A DNA stretch of 64,000 nucleotides from Bacteroidales bacterium. GTDB lineage: Bacteria; Bacteroidota; Bacteroidia; Bacteroidales; UBA12170. The stretch spans positions 1 to 64,000 of the forward strand of contig JAGGUP010000029.1 of NCBI GenBank assembly GCA_021158405.1, given 5' to 3'. Shown here piece after piece: positions 33,655 to 43,557 of this stretch (positions are counted from its first letter, which is position 1; every line of letters starts with the position of its first letter). The translations under genes and the position numbers were made by a program. The notes below the pieces were generated by a model. That model ran no database searches. It was not told the DNA's origin and saw nothing but the letters and a program-made list of their open reading frames with translations.

Positions 33655-34431
33655 ATGGGAGGATTTTTATTCGATGATATTATCTTTGGCCCGGTAAAAA
33701 GCCGTCGGCTCGGTGTTTCTTTGGGTGTTAATTTATTGCCAACCAATTATAAATTTTGCACTTTTAATTGTATCTATTGCGAATGTGGATGGACAAAAAC
33801 TGCCACAAAAAAGATTGAATTACCTACTCGGAAAGAAATTCAAGAGCGATTGGAATCGGTTTTTATTCAGAGAAAAAACGATTCTCAACCGATAGATTCC
33901 ATCACTTTTGCCGGAAATGGTGAGCCCACCTTACATCCTGTTTTTGTTGATGTGATTGATGATACTATACGCTTACGAGATCTCTATTTTCCAAACGCAA
34001 AAATTACCGTTTTATCCAATGCTTCATTAATCCATAACACCAAAATTATTGAAGCCCTATTAAACGTGGACAAAAATATCTTGAAATTGGATGCCGGATT
34101 TGAAGAAACATTCCAAAAAATAAATCAACCCAAAGGCAATTTAAAATTGAGTCAAGTGCTTGATTATTTGAAGAAGTTTAACGGAAAACTTATTATCCAA
34201 ACACTATTTGTGCAAGGGTATAACCAACATAATGGAATTGATAATACTACCGATGTTGAAGTAAAGGCCTGGATGAAATTAATAAAAGAGATTAATCCTC
34301 AGAGTGTTATGCTTTATCCAATTGAAAGAGAAACACCCGAAAATAGTATCCGAAAAGTGGACTCTCTGACATTGAATAAGATAGCAAAACAAGTTCAAGC
34401 AGCCGGATTTAAAACAGAAGTTTTTTCTTAA
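33655..34431 (+). CDS. Radical SAM protein (COG0731-like)
   Basis: A 258-residue radical SAM enzyme with CTFNCIYC (Cys35, Cys39, Cys42), GNGEPTLHP for SAM and NASLIHN in the barrel. It belongs to the group of short radical SAM proteins annotated as Fe-S oxidoreductases related to tRNA-wybutosine-type enzymes; the substrate is unknown. It ends just before the promoter and TPP riboswitch of the TonB receptor. No partner protein is apparent. Confidence 0.87.
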   Translation: MGGFLFDDIIFGPVKSRRLGVSLGVNLLPTNYKFCTFNCIYCECGWTKTATKKIELPTRKEIQERLESVFIQRKNDSQPIDSITFAGNGEPTLHPVFVDVIDDTIRLRDLYFPNAKITVLSNASLIHNTKIIEALLNVDKNILKLDAGFEETFQKINQPKGNLKLSQVLDYLKKFNGKLIIQTLFVQGYNQHNGIDNTTDVEVKAWMKLIKEINPQSVMLYPIERETPENSIRKVDSLTLNKIAKQVQAAGFKTEVFS

Positions 34432-34458
34432 ACAAGCCATTTCCCTCATACATTTTAG

Positions 34459-34466
34459 TACTTTTG
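34459..34466 (+). promoter_or_regulatory. -7 box of the thiamine-regulated receptor transcript
   Basis: TACTTTTG matches TAnnTTTG about 14 bases before the TPP riboswitch. Confidence 0.55.
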
Positions 34467-34479
34467 CAACAATATTCAC

Positions 34480-34551
34480 AGTAGGGGTGCCTTAATATAA
34501 CGGGCTGAGAACACACTCTTTGAACCTGAGCGGGTAATGCCGATTAGGAAA
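34480..34551 (+). promoter_or_regulatory. TPP riboswitch (THI element)
   Basis: The conserved core GGGGTGCC, GGGCTGAGA, CTTTGAACCTGAGCGGGTAATGCC (in pieces at 34484, 34502 and 34518) and GATTAGGAA is present in order. No terminator hairpin follows in the 60 bases before the ATG, so control is probably at translation. Confidence 0.95.
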
Positions 34552-34612
34552 AAAAGATTTCAAATTTAAAGTTTTCACTCTATTGATTTTTAATTTATAA
34601 AAAAGTCAAAAG

Positions 34613-37057
34613 ATGTTTAAAAAAATTATTTTACTAAGCTTGATGAGCCTTCCGATGCTTCTATTTGCTCAATTTCAGATTCAGGGAAAAGTAAGCGACA
34701 AAAATACCGCCGAAAACCTTGAAGGTGCAAGCATACAACTTGTTGGCACATCCATATTCGCGATTAGCAATGTAGATGGTGATTTTATATTTAACACCGT
34801 TCCACACGGGATTTACATGCTTAAAGTGAGCTATTTAGGCTACACTTCTTTTGAGCAAACATTTAATCTCAAAGAAAACAAAACCTTTATTGTCCAATTA
34901 GACCCAAGAATGGTTTTAAGTGAGGAAATCATAGTATCCGCTTTGCGCGTGTCCGAAACTTCACCCGCAACTTATTCCGAGCTCAACAAAAAAGACATCC
35001 AAGAACGAAATCAAGGGAAAGGTCTTCCTTTTATTTTAAACACCAGTCCATCTATAGTAGTAACTTCTGATGCAGGTGCTGGATTTGGATATACAAATTT
35101 CAGTATTCGCGGAACCGATATGACACGTATTAATGTGACCATAAATGGAATTCCTATGAATGATCCGGAATCGCATAGTGTTTATTTTGTCGATTTACCC
35201 GATTTAGCCACTTCGCTCGATAATATTCAAATCCAGCGCGGTGTTGGTACTTCATCAAATGGAGCCGCCGCTTTTGGAGCAAGTGTCAACTTGCAAACAA
35301 AACACCTCAATCAAAATCCTTATGCCAGCTTGCAATCTTCTGCAGGTTCTTACAATACCTTCCGTAATTCTGTGAGTTTTGGAACTGGTTTATTGAAAAA
35401 CAAGATGGCTTTTGATGTACGACTGTCAAAAATTAGCTCCGATGGTTTTATCGACAGATCGAATGCCGAGCTAAAATCGCTTTACTTTTCCGGTGGCTAT
35501 TATGGCAAAAATGACATTTTGAAATTTACGCTCTTGAGTGGAACCGAAGAAACTTACCAAGCCTGGAATGGAATTCCTAAAGTGAAATTGAATAATGATA
35601 TGGAAGGTATGCTCGATTTAGCTTCAGATAATTGGTGGAATACAGAAACAACCAATAATTTACTCAATTCAAATTCAAGAACTTACAATTATTACACCTA
35701 CGATAATGAGGTTGATAATTATCAGCAAGATTATTATCAATTGCATTATTCTCACTTTTTCAATTCAGAATTGCAATTGAGCACCGCTCTATTTTACACA
35801 CGTGGAAAAGGCTATTATGAGCAGTTTAAAGCCGATCGTAAATTTGAAGATTATCTTTTTGAAGAAATCATTATTGGCGGAGAAACAATTAATCGAACAG
35901 ATTTGATTCAACGCAAATGGCTCGACAACCATTTTTATGGTTTAACTGCTGCCTTGACGTATCAAACGGATAAAATGGAAAGTGTTTTAGGAGGAGCATT
36001 AACACAGTATAATGGCGATCATTTTGGAGAAGTTATTTGGGCAGAATACGCTGGGGACAATGCTATTCGTAGTCCTTGGTATTTGAATAACGGATTAAAA
36101 ACCGATGGGAATATTTATGCGAAAACAAATTATAATCTGAGTGAGAAACTCATTGCTTATCTCGATTTGCAATACCGTTTTATTCATTATACCATTGAAG
36201 GCACACACGATGATTTACGTGATATTTCTCAAACACATAATTTTAGCTTTTTCAATCCTAAAGCAGGATTATTTTATCAAATCAATACTAAAAACAAGGT
36301 CTATGCCTCATTTGCCATTGCCAACCGTGAGCCTAGCAGAGGAAATTACCGTGATGCAGATATTGATTATCAACCAAAGTCCGAACGTTTAAACGATTTT
36401 GAATTGGGTTATCACTACATCAGTACACGATTTTCGGCTTCGGCAAATCTGTATTATATGAATTATAAAGATCAACTTGTGGCCACGGGTAAAATCAATA
36501 ATGTTGGCGATGCGATAATGACGAATGTAGCTAAAAGTTACCGCGCGGGAATAGAATTTTCGGGAGCATTAAAAATAAATGCAAAACTGGATTGGGCAGC
36601 AAACTTTACTTTTAGTCAAAACAAAATTCTAGATTTTATTCAATACATCGATGATTGGGACAATTGGAATCAGAAAGCTATTGAATTGGGAACAACGGAT
36701 ATTTTACTTTCACCCGATCAAATTGGATCTTCAACAATTAGCTATCGTCCAATCAAAAACTTTAGCATCAGCCTTATCTCAAAATATGTTGGCCAACAAT
36801 ATATCGACAATACCAGCAACGAATACAACAGCATCGATCCTTATTTTGTAAACGATTTAAGTCTCTCATACGAGATCAACCCAAAGGCTTTCAAAAGCAT
36901 AGAACTAAATCTTTTGGTAAGTAATATCTTTAGCGAAGAGTATGAAACCTATGGCTGGGCTTATAATTACATTTATAACAGTCAGCAAAAAGTTATGGAT
37001 GGCTATTTCCCAATGGCTCCAATTAACTTTTTAGCTGGAGTTAATATCAATTTCTAA
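34613..37057 (+). CDS. TonB-dependent outer-membrane receptor, probable thiamine uptake
   Basis: An 814-residue outer-membrane receptor. It has a signal peptide (about 1-19, ending LLFAQ), a CarboxypepD_reg-like domain (about 22-105), a plug domain (about 115-225; FSIRGTDMTRINVTINGIPMNDPES) and a C-terminal beta-barrel ending in NFLAGVNINF. The TPP riboswitch upstream makes thiamine or a thiamine precursor the likely ligand, as known for related Bacteroidota receptors. No inner-membrane transporter gene (pnuT, for example) lies beside it. A terminator follows. Confidence 0.92.
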   Translation: MFKKIILLSLMSLPMLLFAQFQIQGKVSDKNTAENLEGASIQLVGTSIFAISNVDGDFIFNTVPHGIYMLKVSYLGYTSFEQTFNLKENKTFIVQLDPRMVLSEEIIVSALRVSETSPATYSELNKKDIQERNQGKGLPFILNTSPSIVVTSDAGAGFGYTNFSIRGTDMTRINVTINGIPMNDPESHSVYFVDLPDLATSLDNIQIQRGVGTSSNGAAAFGASVNLQTKHLNQNPYASLQSSAGSYNTFRNSVSFGTGLLKNKMAFDVRLSKISSDGFIDRSNAELKSLYFSGGYYGKNDILKFTLLSGTEETYQAWNGIPKVKLNNDMEGMLDLASDNWWNTETTNNLLNSNSRTYNYYTYDNEVDNYQQDYYQLHYSHFFNSELQLSTALFYTRGKGYYEQFKADRKFEDYLFEEIIIGGETINRTDLIQRKWLDNHFYGLTAALTYQTDKMESVLGGALTQYNGDHFGEVIWAEYAGDNAIRSPWYLNNGLKTDGNIYAKTNYNLSEKLIAYLDLQYRFIHYTIEGTHDDLRDISQTHNFSFFNPKAGLFYQINTKNKVYASFAIANREPSRGNYRDADIDYQPKSERLNDFELGYHYISTRFSASANLYYMNYKDQLVATGKINNVGDAIMTNVAKSYRAGIEFSGALKINAKLDWAANFTFSQNKILDFIQYIDDWDNWNQKAIELGTTDILLSPDQIGSSTISYRPIKNFSISLISKYVGQQYIDNTSNEYNSIDPYFVNDLSLSYEINPKAFKSIELNLLVSNIFSEEYETYGWAYNYIYNSQQKVMDGYFPMAPINFLAGVNINF

Positions 37058-37073
37058 GCTCATTTATAGAAAC

Positions 37074-37110
37074 AAAAAAGAGGCAACAAAGTATGCTTAG
37101 CCTCTTTTTT
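37074..37110 (+). terminator. Rho-independent terminator after the TonB receptor
   Basis: AAAAAAGAGGC and GCCTCTTTTTT form an 11-bp perfect stem with a 15-base loop, 17 bp after the stop. Confidence 0.85.
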
Positions 37111-37210
37111 TAGTTTTTGTTGAAATTAAAATACTTGATAACTGTCAATTTGACTACGACTCAAAGCTTTGGCAAAAAATTTGAGAAACAACAAACGATT
37201 TAACGAGAAT

Positions 37211-37240
37211 AATATCAAATAAGTATATCTATTTGATATT
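37211..37240. promoter_or_regulatory. Inverted repeat upstream of grpE (candidate operator)
   Basis: AATATCAAATA and TATTTGATATT are perfect 11-base inverted arms with an 8-base spacer, about 40-70 bases upstream of the grpE -7 box. There is no T run, so it is not an obvious terminator. It is not CIRCE. Confidence 0.5.
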
Positions 37241-37277
37241 GTGATTATTATAATTATTTAAATAAAATAGAAAAAGA

Positions 37278-37285
37278 TATATTTG
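37278..37285 (+). promoter_or_regulatory. -7 box of grpE-dnaJ
   Basis: TATATTTG matches TAnnTTTG, 65 bases before the grpE ATG; the leader includes a small GCCGA/TCGGC hairpin. Confidence 0.5.
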
Positions 37286-37349
37286 CATTTAGCCGACAAT
37301 TTTTCGGCCAAGCGCATAAAAGTACTGACAAAAACACCGTTTTTAAGAT

Positions 37350-37949
37350 ATGACAAAGCAAACAAAAAAGAGCAAAAAAGAGGATACTGCTTTACCAGAA
37401 GAAGAGCTTAAAAAAGTAGAAAACGAACAAGTTAAAGAAATTGTGGAAGAGGAGGATACGGAGACTAGTGTGGAAGAGGAAGAAATTCCACCTTGCGAGA
37501 TAGATATTGAACAATTAGAAGCCACCATAGCAGATTTGAAAGATAAGCATCTACGCCTTTTTTCAGAATTTGACAATTACCGTAAACGAACAACGAAAGA
37601 GCGAATTGAATTATTCAAAACAGCTTCATCGGAAATGATTATTGAGTTGCTTAGCATACTTGATGATTTTGATAGAGCAGAAAAATCGTTTGAAACAGCT
37701 ACCGATATTGAAGCTGTAAAACAAGGCTTTGTGCTTATCCATTCAAAACTTCAAAATCTTCTTGCAAAAAAAGGTTTAGAAAATATGGATTCGTTAGGAA
37801 AAAAATTTAATACCGATTTTCACGAAGCGATTACTGAAATACCTGCGCCAACGAAAAAACTTAAATCAAAAGTTGTTGATGTGGTAGAAAAAGGGTATTT
37901 ATTAAACGGCAAAGTTCTTCGTTTTGCTAAAGTGGTTGTAGGCAAATAA
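37350..37949 (+). CDS. grpE: Nucleotide exchange factor GrpE
   Basis: A 199-residue cochaperone that releases ADP from DnaK. It has an acidic low-complexity N-terminal third (Lys/Glu-rich), then the long helix with [21 protein letters not shown], and the C-terminal wing [17 protein letters not shown] and [17 protein letters not shown]. It is followed after 14 bp by dnaJ, forming a typical two-gene unit; dnaK is not in the window. Confidence 0.95.
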   Translation: MTKQTKKSKKEDTALPEEELKKVENEQVKEIVEEEDTETSVEEEEIPPCEIDIEQLEATIADLKDKHLRLFSEFDNYRKRTTKERIELFKTASSEMIIELLSILDDFDRAEKSFETATDIEAVKQGFVLIHSKLQNLLAKKGLENMDSLGKKFNTDFHEAITEIPAPTKKLKSKVVDVVEKGYLLNGKVLRFAKVVVGK

Positions 37950-37963
37950 GTCAAAAAAAAAGA

Positions 37964-39106
37964 ATGAGCAAAAGAGATTTTTACGATATTTTAGGTGTAG
38001 ACAAAAACGCATCAGAAGCTGAGCTAAAAAAGGCTTATCGCAAGGTTGCAATCAAATATCACCCTGATAAAAACCCAGATGATGCTAGTGCGGAAGAAAA
38101 GTTTAAAGAAGCCGCAGAAGCATATGATGTCTTAAGCAACCCACAAAAAAAACAGCGCTACGATCAATATGGTCATGCAGGTGTTGGAGGAGCTGCCGGA
38201 GGTAGTGGCTTTGGTGGTGGAGGTATGAACATGGATGATATCTTCAGCCATTTCGGCGATATTTTCGGAGGTGGTTTTGGAGGTGGTTTTGGAGGTGGCA
38301 GAAGCCGTCGAAGTGTAAACCGAGGTTCTAACCTTAGAATAAAAGTCAAGCTAACACTCGAAGAAATTGTAAAAGGAGCCGATAAAAAAGTTAAAGTAAC
38401 TAAATATGTCGCTTGTAATACTTGTAGAGGAACCGGCGCTGAAAGTGGAGGTACACAGACTTGTACTACTTGTCATGGCACTGGTCAGGTGACACGTATA
38501 GTAAACAGTTTTCTCGGTCAAATGCAAACTACAACTACTTGTCCGCAATGTGGTGGCGAAGGTCAATTAATCAAAAATAAATGTAAAAGCTGTCATGGAA
38601 ACGGCATTGTGAAAGGCGAAGAAGTAATTTCTTTGTCAATTCCTGCTGGAGTTTCTGAAGGCATGCAATTATCCGTTTCAGGCAAAGGAAATGCCGCTGC
38701 CCGAGGTGGAGTTCCGGGTGATTTAATTGTGGCAATTGAAGAGATTCCACATCCAGATCTCGTTCGTGATGGCAGTAATTTATTACACGATCATTTTATT
38801 AGTTTCCCAAATGCAGCTTTAGGCTGTACTATTGATGTTCCAACGGTTGAAGGTTTTGCTAAAGTAAAAGTTGAATCTGGAACACAACCCGGAAAAGTAC
38901 TTCGCTTAAAAGGCAAGGGTTTACCCGATGTAAATTCATATGGTCGTGGCGACTTGCTCGTGACTATAAATGCCTGGGTTCCAAAAAAGCTTAATCCTGC
39001 TGAACGTGAAATGTTAAACAAAATGAATCAATCACCTAATTTTCGACCCAATCCTGACGGAAACGAAAAAGGGTTCTTTAATCGGATGCGAGATTATTTC
39101 AGGTAA
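37964..39106 (+). CDS. dnaJ: Chaperone protein DnaJ
   Basis: A 380-residue type I Hsp40. The J domain holds HPD (about residue 33), followed by a Gly/Phe-rich segment, four CxxCxGxG zinc repeats ([32 protein letters not shown]) and the C-terminal substrate domains. It stimulates the DnaK ATPase. A strong terminator follows 18 bp after the stop. Confidence 0.97.
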   Translation: MSKRDFYDILGVDKNASEAELKKAYRKVAIKYHPDKNPDDASAEEKFKEAAEAYDVLSNPQKKQRYDQYGHAGVGGAAGGSGFGGGGMNMDDIFSHFGDIFGGGFGGGFGGGRSRRSVNRGSNLRIKVKLTLEEIVKGADKKVKVTKYVACNTCRGTGAESGGTQTCTTCHGTGQVTRIVNSFLGQMQTTTTCPQCGGEGQLIKNKCKSCHGNGIVKGEEVISLSIPAGVSEGMQLSVSGKGNAAARGGVPGDLIVAIEEIPHPDLVRDGSNLLHDHFISFPNAALGCTIDVPTVEGFAKVKVESGTQPGKVLRLKGKGLPDVNSYGRGDLLVTINAWVPKKLNPAEREMLNKMNQSPNFRPNPDGNEKGFFNRMRDYFR

Positions 39107-39124
39107 AAGATTCAAAATTCATAT

Positions 39125-39160
39125 AAAAGCCAAAACATTCATTGTGTTTTGGCTTTTTTT
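39125..39160 (+). terminator. Rho-independent terminator of grpE-dnaJ
   Basis: AAAAGCCAAAAC and GTTTTGGCTTTT are a perfect 12-bp stem with a 9-base loop followed by T. Confidence 0.9.
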
Positions 39161-39279
39161 GTAATTTGCAACAGATTAACAAAACCAAATGATGAAATAG
39201 CTATTAAGAAATCACCTATTGACATAAATATTTTCTTAAAGGCTGTTCCATTTATCATTTAAAAACAAATCATACACCT

Positions 39280-40788
39280 ATGAAAAACTATTTCCCTCTC
39301 CTATTTATTGCCTTTTTGAGCTTCACAATAACAGTAAATGCTCAACAAAAAATAAACACTAAGAAATTAGATAAACAACTAGAACAGTCTTTCCAGAATT
39401 TTGAATTGAACGGGCTTTCTGTACTTATTTTAAAAGATGGCGAACTTCTCTTCGACAAGAATTACGGAACTCGTGATTTGAAAAATCCGATAACTTCCAA
39501 TTCTTTATACAATATTGCTTCTGTAACAAAAGCTTTTACAGGAGCTTGTATGGCAAAACTAGTCAACGAGAAAAAAATAAAATGGGAGGATTTGGTGATT
39601 GATTATCTCCCCGATTTCAAATTAGCCGATCCCTATATCACTACGCATTTAACAATTGCCGATTTGTTAACACATCGAAGTGGAATGGGAACTTTTTACG
39701 GCGATCTACTTTGGTACGAAACAGAACGTAGCAATAAGGATATTCTTTATCGAATGAGGTATCTGCCTGTTACCAATCGCTTTCGCGATCAATTTGGTTA
39801 TCAAAACAATATGTATATCGTAGCTGCTGAAATCTTAGAAAAAGTGACTGGTCAGGACTGGGAAAGCTATGTTTCTGAAAATATTTTGATTCCTCTTGGA
39901 ATGCTAAATACACGAACTTCAGGAAATAAAATAGGAGAAAATCAAGAGCTGGCTCATCCAATCATTAACCATAAAGTGGTTGACATTACCATGAAAAAAC
40001 CTCATGCTGCTGCCAGTTTTTTTACCTCAACTTCTGAATTGAGCCACTGGGCAGAAATGTTACTTAACCAAGGAATTTATAAAGGCGATACCATATTAAA
40101 TCCTGCTGTCGTTGAAGATATGATGTCTGGAAGAACTCTTCGTCCGGTGACTGGTTTAAAAAAGATGGCAGGAGCAAATTTTAATACTTATGCTTTGGGT
40201 TGGTCAGTTTGGGATTTTCACGGAATTCGTATTCTGGAACACGGTGGTGGTATGCCGGGATATATATCAAATTTGACATTAATTCCTGAATATAATATGG
40301 CATTTATCATACTAACCAATACGTTGAGCAGTTTCCCTTCTGCCCTTGAATACCACTTATTGGCTGAATTGATGGATGATAAATCAAGAGATTGGCTCGA
40401 TCTTTTCATGGGATTTAAAACGCGTGGCGAAGCACAAGAAAAAGCCGAAGAGCAACAACGACTTGCTTCCAGAATAGAAGGAACACATCCACGTTTGGAA
40501 TTGAAAAAATATATTGGTACTTACGAGGATAAAATGTACGGAAAGGCTGAGATTACTTTAGTTAATGAAAAACTGCATTTGGTATTTCTTCCCGCAAAAC
40601 ATCTTTTTTATTCAGATATGGAGCATTGGAACAACGATACTTTTAAAATAAAATTTGCAGATGAATTTTTACCTGCCGGCTATATCATCTTCGATTTTGA
40701 TTCGTGGAATAAAATTTTAGGATTTAAGATAGATTTAAAAAGTAGTGATTTCCATTTCTTTAACCTCGACTTTAAGAAATTGGATTAA
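39280..40788 (+). CDS. Exported class C beta-lactamase-type serine hydrolase
   Basis: A 502-residue secreted protein with a signal peptide (about 1-21, ending VNAQ). The penicillin-binding fold has SVTK (Ser81, Lys84) as SxxK, YQN as the YxN motif and HGGG in the third box. A C-terminal beta domain (about 400-500, YIGTYEDKMYGKAEITL) matches the DUF3471-type extension of many Bacteroidota serine hydrolases. It is likelier to be a peptidase or esterase than an antibiotic-resistance enzyme. A single-gene unit ending at palindromic hairpin 3. Confidence 0.88.
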   Translation: MKNYFPLLFIAFLSFTITVNAQQKINTKKLDKQLEQSFQNFELNGLSVLILKDGELLFDKNYGTRDLKNPITSNSLYNIASVTKAFTGACMAKLVNEKKIKWEDLVIDYLPDFKLADPYITTHLTIADLLTHRSGMGTFYGDLLWYETERSNKDILYRMRYLPVTNRFRDQFGYQNNMYIVAAEILEKVTGQDWESYVSENILIPLGMLNTRTSGNKIGENQELAHPIINHKVVDITMKKPHAAASFFTSTSELSHWAEMLLNQGIYKGDTILNPAVVEDMMSGRTLRPVTGLKKMAGANFNTYALGWSVWDFHGIRILEHGGGMPGYISNLTLIPEYNMAFIILTNTLSSFPSALEYHLLAELMDDKSRDWLDLFMGFKTRGEAQEKAEEQQRLASRIEGTHPRLELKKYIGTYEDKMYGKAEITLVNEKLHLVFLPAKHLFYSDMEHWNNDTFKIKFADEFLPAGYIIFDFDSWNKILGFKIDLKSSDFHFFNLDFKKLD

Positions 40789-40817
40789 GGGATTAATAAT
40801 CTGAAAATCAAACTGTC

Positions 40818-40850
40818 AACCCTGTCAGGTTTTAGAAACCTGACAGGGTT
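40818..40850. repeat. Palindromic REP-like hairpin 3
   Basis: A 33-base palindrome with 15-base arms (beginning AACCCTGTCAGGTTT) around TAG, between convergent genes. It shares the CCCTGTCAGG core with hairpin 1. Confidence 0.85.
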
Positions 40851-40868
40851 TTCCAGAGCTTATCCACA

Positions 40869-43304
40869 TTATAAAGGCATGGCTAGCGTAAACTTATAAG
40901 CCACATTCTCTTGAAAACTATCAAAGCTATAGGGGCCGTATCGATACATTGCTCCTACACCTACATTAAACAATTGTAGTTTGATTAAATTATTAATCAT
41001 TAAACCACTTTCGAAATAACCTTCTTCCATTGTTTTAAAGTCAATATTTTGATGATATTTGGGATGTTTCAACCAACCAAATCCAATATTTGTTCCTATT
41101 TCAAATTCCGGCTTAAACTTTTTTCCTCTAAATAATAATGACCCAAAATTATGAGAAATAAAAAGTGATATATACCTGTCTGACAGAAATTCGTTGGCTC
41201 GCATAGTCCCGAAACTTCCTGGTGCAAAAAGCGCAAAAGGTCTGTAAGTTCCTCCACCAGAATGAAGTGTGGCATACGGAACATCACCTAATACCAAACC
41301 TGCTTTTAAACTTATATTTGTTTGGCCTAAGTATTTAATATAAAATGATTTTCGCATTTGAAAATCCATTTTTTTAAAGTCAAAACATCCTCCTAAAATA
41401 CCTGAAAAACCTTGCGAATAATTAAACCAGAACACGGGATATTTAGTCCCCATAGAAATGAGTATCCGACCATTATTAAAGTATTTTTCTTTATAGGCAA
41501 AGCGAAAACGAAGCTTTATCTCTGTCAATTGAAAATCTGTTATAGGAACTATATCTACTGGACGCTGAAAATAATATTCTCCAAGATTGTTAATTTTTCC
41601 ATGGCTAAAACCAGCATATGACTGAAGATAATTAAACATACGTCCACTTAAACCCGCTTCTTCTCGAACGGTATAATTCATTCGGTTTATAAAAAACTCT
41701 TGAAAAGCGAGCGGATCAAACAATGAGCTTTCATCCTGAAAAAAACTAACGCCTCCGCTCTCCATATTATCAGAAAGATAGGAAACATATGCTTTTATTT
41801 CTTTTGGCTTATAGATTTCAGTAGTAGTCTTGATACCAATTTTAGATATTTTGTCTTTCAAACTATAAGCATAATAACCTCCAACGGCGAAATCTTTAGA
41901 AAAGCGTTTATTCGTTTGCATTCCAATCCCAAACCAAAATCCTTCAAACGAATTGAAACCCATAAAACGATTCAAAAACAAATCGACTTTACCCAATCCG
42001 ATTTTTCCGGTTAATAAGGTTTCCAGTTCTTTTAGCGTTTTATCGAACTCGGCTTCTTTTCCGATGCTATCCATGAATTTATAGGTTTCTTTATCGCGTA
42101 GGCTTAAACTATCTCTTCGAAATGAATTCCATTGCTCCTCGTTACGGTAACCTGCATTTGGGTCTACTTCTATTTCCATATAGGAAAAGGCTTTTTTAAC
42201 CAAATCCGTGTTCAATTCAATATCACGTATATAGGTTTTTCCAATACCCAGCAAACGAGATTGTTGTCCACCTGAACTCACGCTTAAAGAAGCAAAAGTA
42301 ATCGTGGTATTCAACTGAACTGGAAACCAATGAATACCATCCACCAAATCATATTTTTGCTGAATTTGAATTGTAATTCCTTGATTCTCCTTGGCCGGCT
42401 CAGCTTTCACATTTACAATAGCCCATTTATTTGTACTAATATGAACAATACCTTGCATACCTTCAAAATTCGTGTTTCTATTTGGCCGAAAAGAAATAGT
42501 GTAAACAGTATCTGCAGACCCGGAATACAAAGTATCTTCCAATTGAAAATAATACTTATTCAAACTTCCTTTACTTATCGGATTGATGTATTTTTTCCCA
42601 ACTATCTGAATAATTTCATCATAAAAAGATGTCGATTGTATTTGCGATACCAAATAAATAATTATCGGATCTTTTAGGCCGGAAACCTTGGTAGCAATAA
42701 CTCGTTCATTGCTTTTGTCAGGAGCAAGAAACTTTTTCTCGACCACAGTTTCCATTAAAAAAACATCTTTATTCTTGAAAAAATCATTCAGGGCTTTAAC
42801 CGAATCATTTTTAATAGAAACACTATCAAGTGCATATGAAGTTGTATCAACGGACACTACCATCTTATCATAAGTAGTATATGTAAATGAAGCTAATTTC
42901 TTAGGATTGTTTTTGTCCCGATTTCTAATCGCATTTAATATTATTCTATGAGCTGGATTTGGCCCTGGAAATACTTCATATTCTGCTAAATTATATTTTA
43001 TAGATTTAACAAAAATCGTTTTTGGACCTTTTAAATTACGCGTTAAAATATATCGGGTTTCATATCCTAAGTATGAAAATCGAATGCTGTCAATCCGGCT
43101 AGGCAACACAATAGAGAATTTTCCATCAATATCGGTTGTTGTACCGAAATGTCCATCGTCAGAAATTAAATTTACAAAAGCAAGTGCTTCTTTTGTTTTT
43201 TCATCTTGAACCAAGCCTGAATATTTGATTCCCTGACCAAAAAGCCCAACACTAAAAATAAGTAGAAAACTTAAAATTATTATACGAAGATAAACTTTAA
43301 CCAT
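40869..43304 (-). CDS. DUF5686 outer-membrane protein with CarboxypepD_reg-like domain
   Basis: An 811-residue exported protein: signal peptide (about 1-23, ending GLFGQ), a CarboxypepD_reg-like beta domain (about 25-110, with YSGLVQDEKTKEALAFVNL) and a long C-terminal region of beta-strands that ends in YKFTLAMPL, typical of outer-membrane barrels. DUF5686 proteins are common in Bacteroidota and uncharacterised. It is the last gene of the Lrp-DUF364-ThiS-like run, 39 bp after the ThiS-like stop, but a functional link is uncertain. Confidence 0.87.
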   Translation of the reverse strand: MVKVYLRIIILSFLLIFSVGLFGQGIKYSGLVQDEKTKEALAFVNLISDDGHFGTTTDIDGKFSIVLPSRIDSIRFSYLGYETRYILTRNLKGPKTIFVKSIKYNLAEYEVFPGPNPAHRIILNAIRNRDKNNPKKLASFTYTTYDKMVVSVDTTSYALDSVSIKNDSVKALNDFFKNKDVFLMETVVEKKFLAPDKSNERVIATKVSGLKDPIIIYLVSQIQSTSFYDEIIQIVGKKYINPISKGSLNKYYFQLEDTLYSGSADTVYTISFRPNRNTNFEGMQGIVHISTNKWAIVNVKAEPAKENQGITIQIQQKYDLVDGIHWFPVQLNTTITFASLSVSSGGQQSRLLGIGKTYIRDIELNTDLVKKAFSYMEIEVDPNAGYRNEEQWNSFRRDSLSLRDKETYKFMDSIGKEAEFDKTLKELETLLTGKIGLGKVDLFLNRFMGFNSFEGFWFGIGMQTNKRFSKDFAVGGYYAYSLKDKISKIGIKTTTEIYKPKEIKAYVSYLSDNMESGGVSFFQDESSLFDPLAFQEFFINRMNYTVREEAGLSGRMFNYLQSYAGFSHGKINNLGEYYFQRPVDIVPITDFQLTEIKLRFRFAYKEKYFNNGRILISMGTKYPVFWFNYSQGFSGILGGCFDFKKMDFQMRKSFYIKYLGQTNISLKAGLVLGDVPYATLHSGGGTYRPFALFAPGSFGTMRANEFLSDRYISLFISHNFGSLLFRGKKFKPEFEIGTNIGFGWLKHPKYHQNIDFKTMEEGYFESGLMINNLIKLQLFNVGVGAMYRYGPYSFDSFQENVAYKFTLAMPL

Positions 43305-43343
43305 ACTAGTATTTAATGACGTATATTCGATGCCTTTATTACA

Positions 43344-43547
43344 TCAACCTCCACTTATTAAATGAAGAATTAAAACATTATCTCCATCTTTAGCAAAAGC
43401 CATGCCCCTATTTTCTTTTTTTATAAGTTCTCCATTTATCTTGGTAACTAATAATTTAAAAGTAAAATTCTTTTGTTGAATAATATCGCTAATACTTAGG
43501 GTATCTGCATTGAAATTTACTGGCCGATTATTGAGTATTATCTTCAT
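43344..43547 (-). CDS. ThiS/MoaD-like ubiquitin-fold sulfur carrier
   Basis: A 67-residue small protein with MKIILNNRPVNF at the N terminus and the C-terminal ISGG, the Gly-Gly that becomes a thiocarboxylate in ThiS/MoaD-type carriers. The frame opens at a TTG at 43580 inside the preceding gene; ATG 43547, 10 bp after the DUF364 stop, gives the family's normal length. No thiG, thiH or thiF is adjacent, so it may serve something other than thiamine synthesis. Confidence 0.78.
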   Translation of the reverse strand: MKIILNNRPVNFNADTLSISDIIQQKNFTFKLLVTKINGELIKKENRGMAFAKDGDNVLILHLISGG

Positions 43548-43557
43548 TCCGAAAGTT

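Noticed and set aside
37211-37240. CIRCE operator before grpE
   Set aside because: The inverted repeat does not have the TTAGCACTC/GAGTGCTAA sequence.
39280-40788. Antibiotic-resistance beta-lactamase
   Set aside because: Length and the DUF3471-like C-terminal domain match general serine hydrolases; the SxxK/YxN/HGG motifs alone do not imply resistance.
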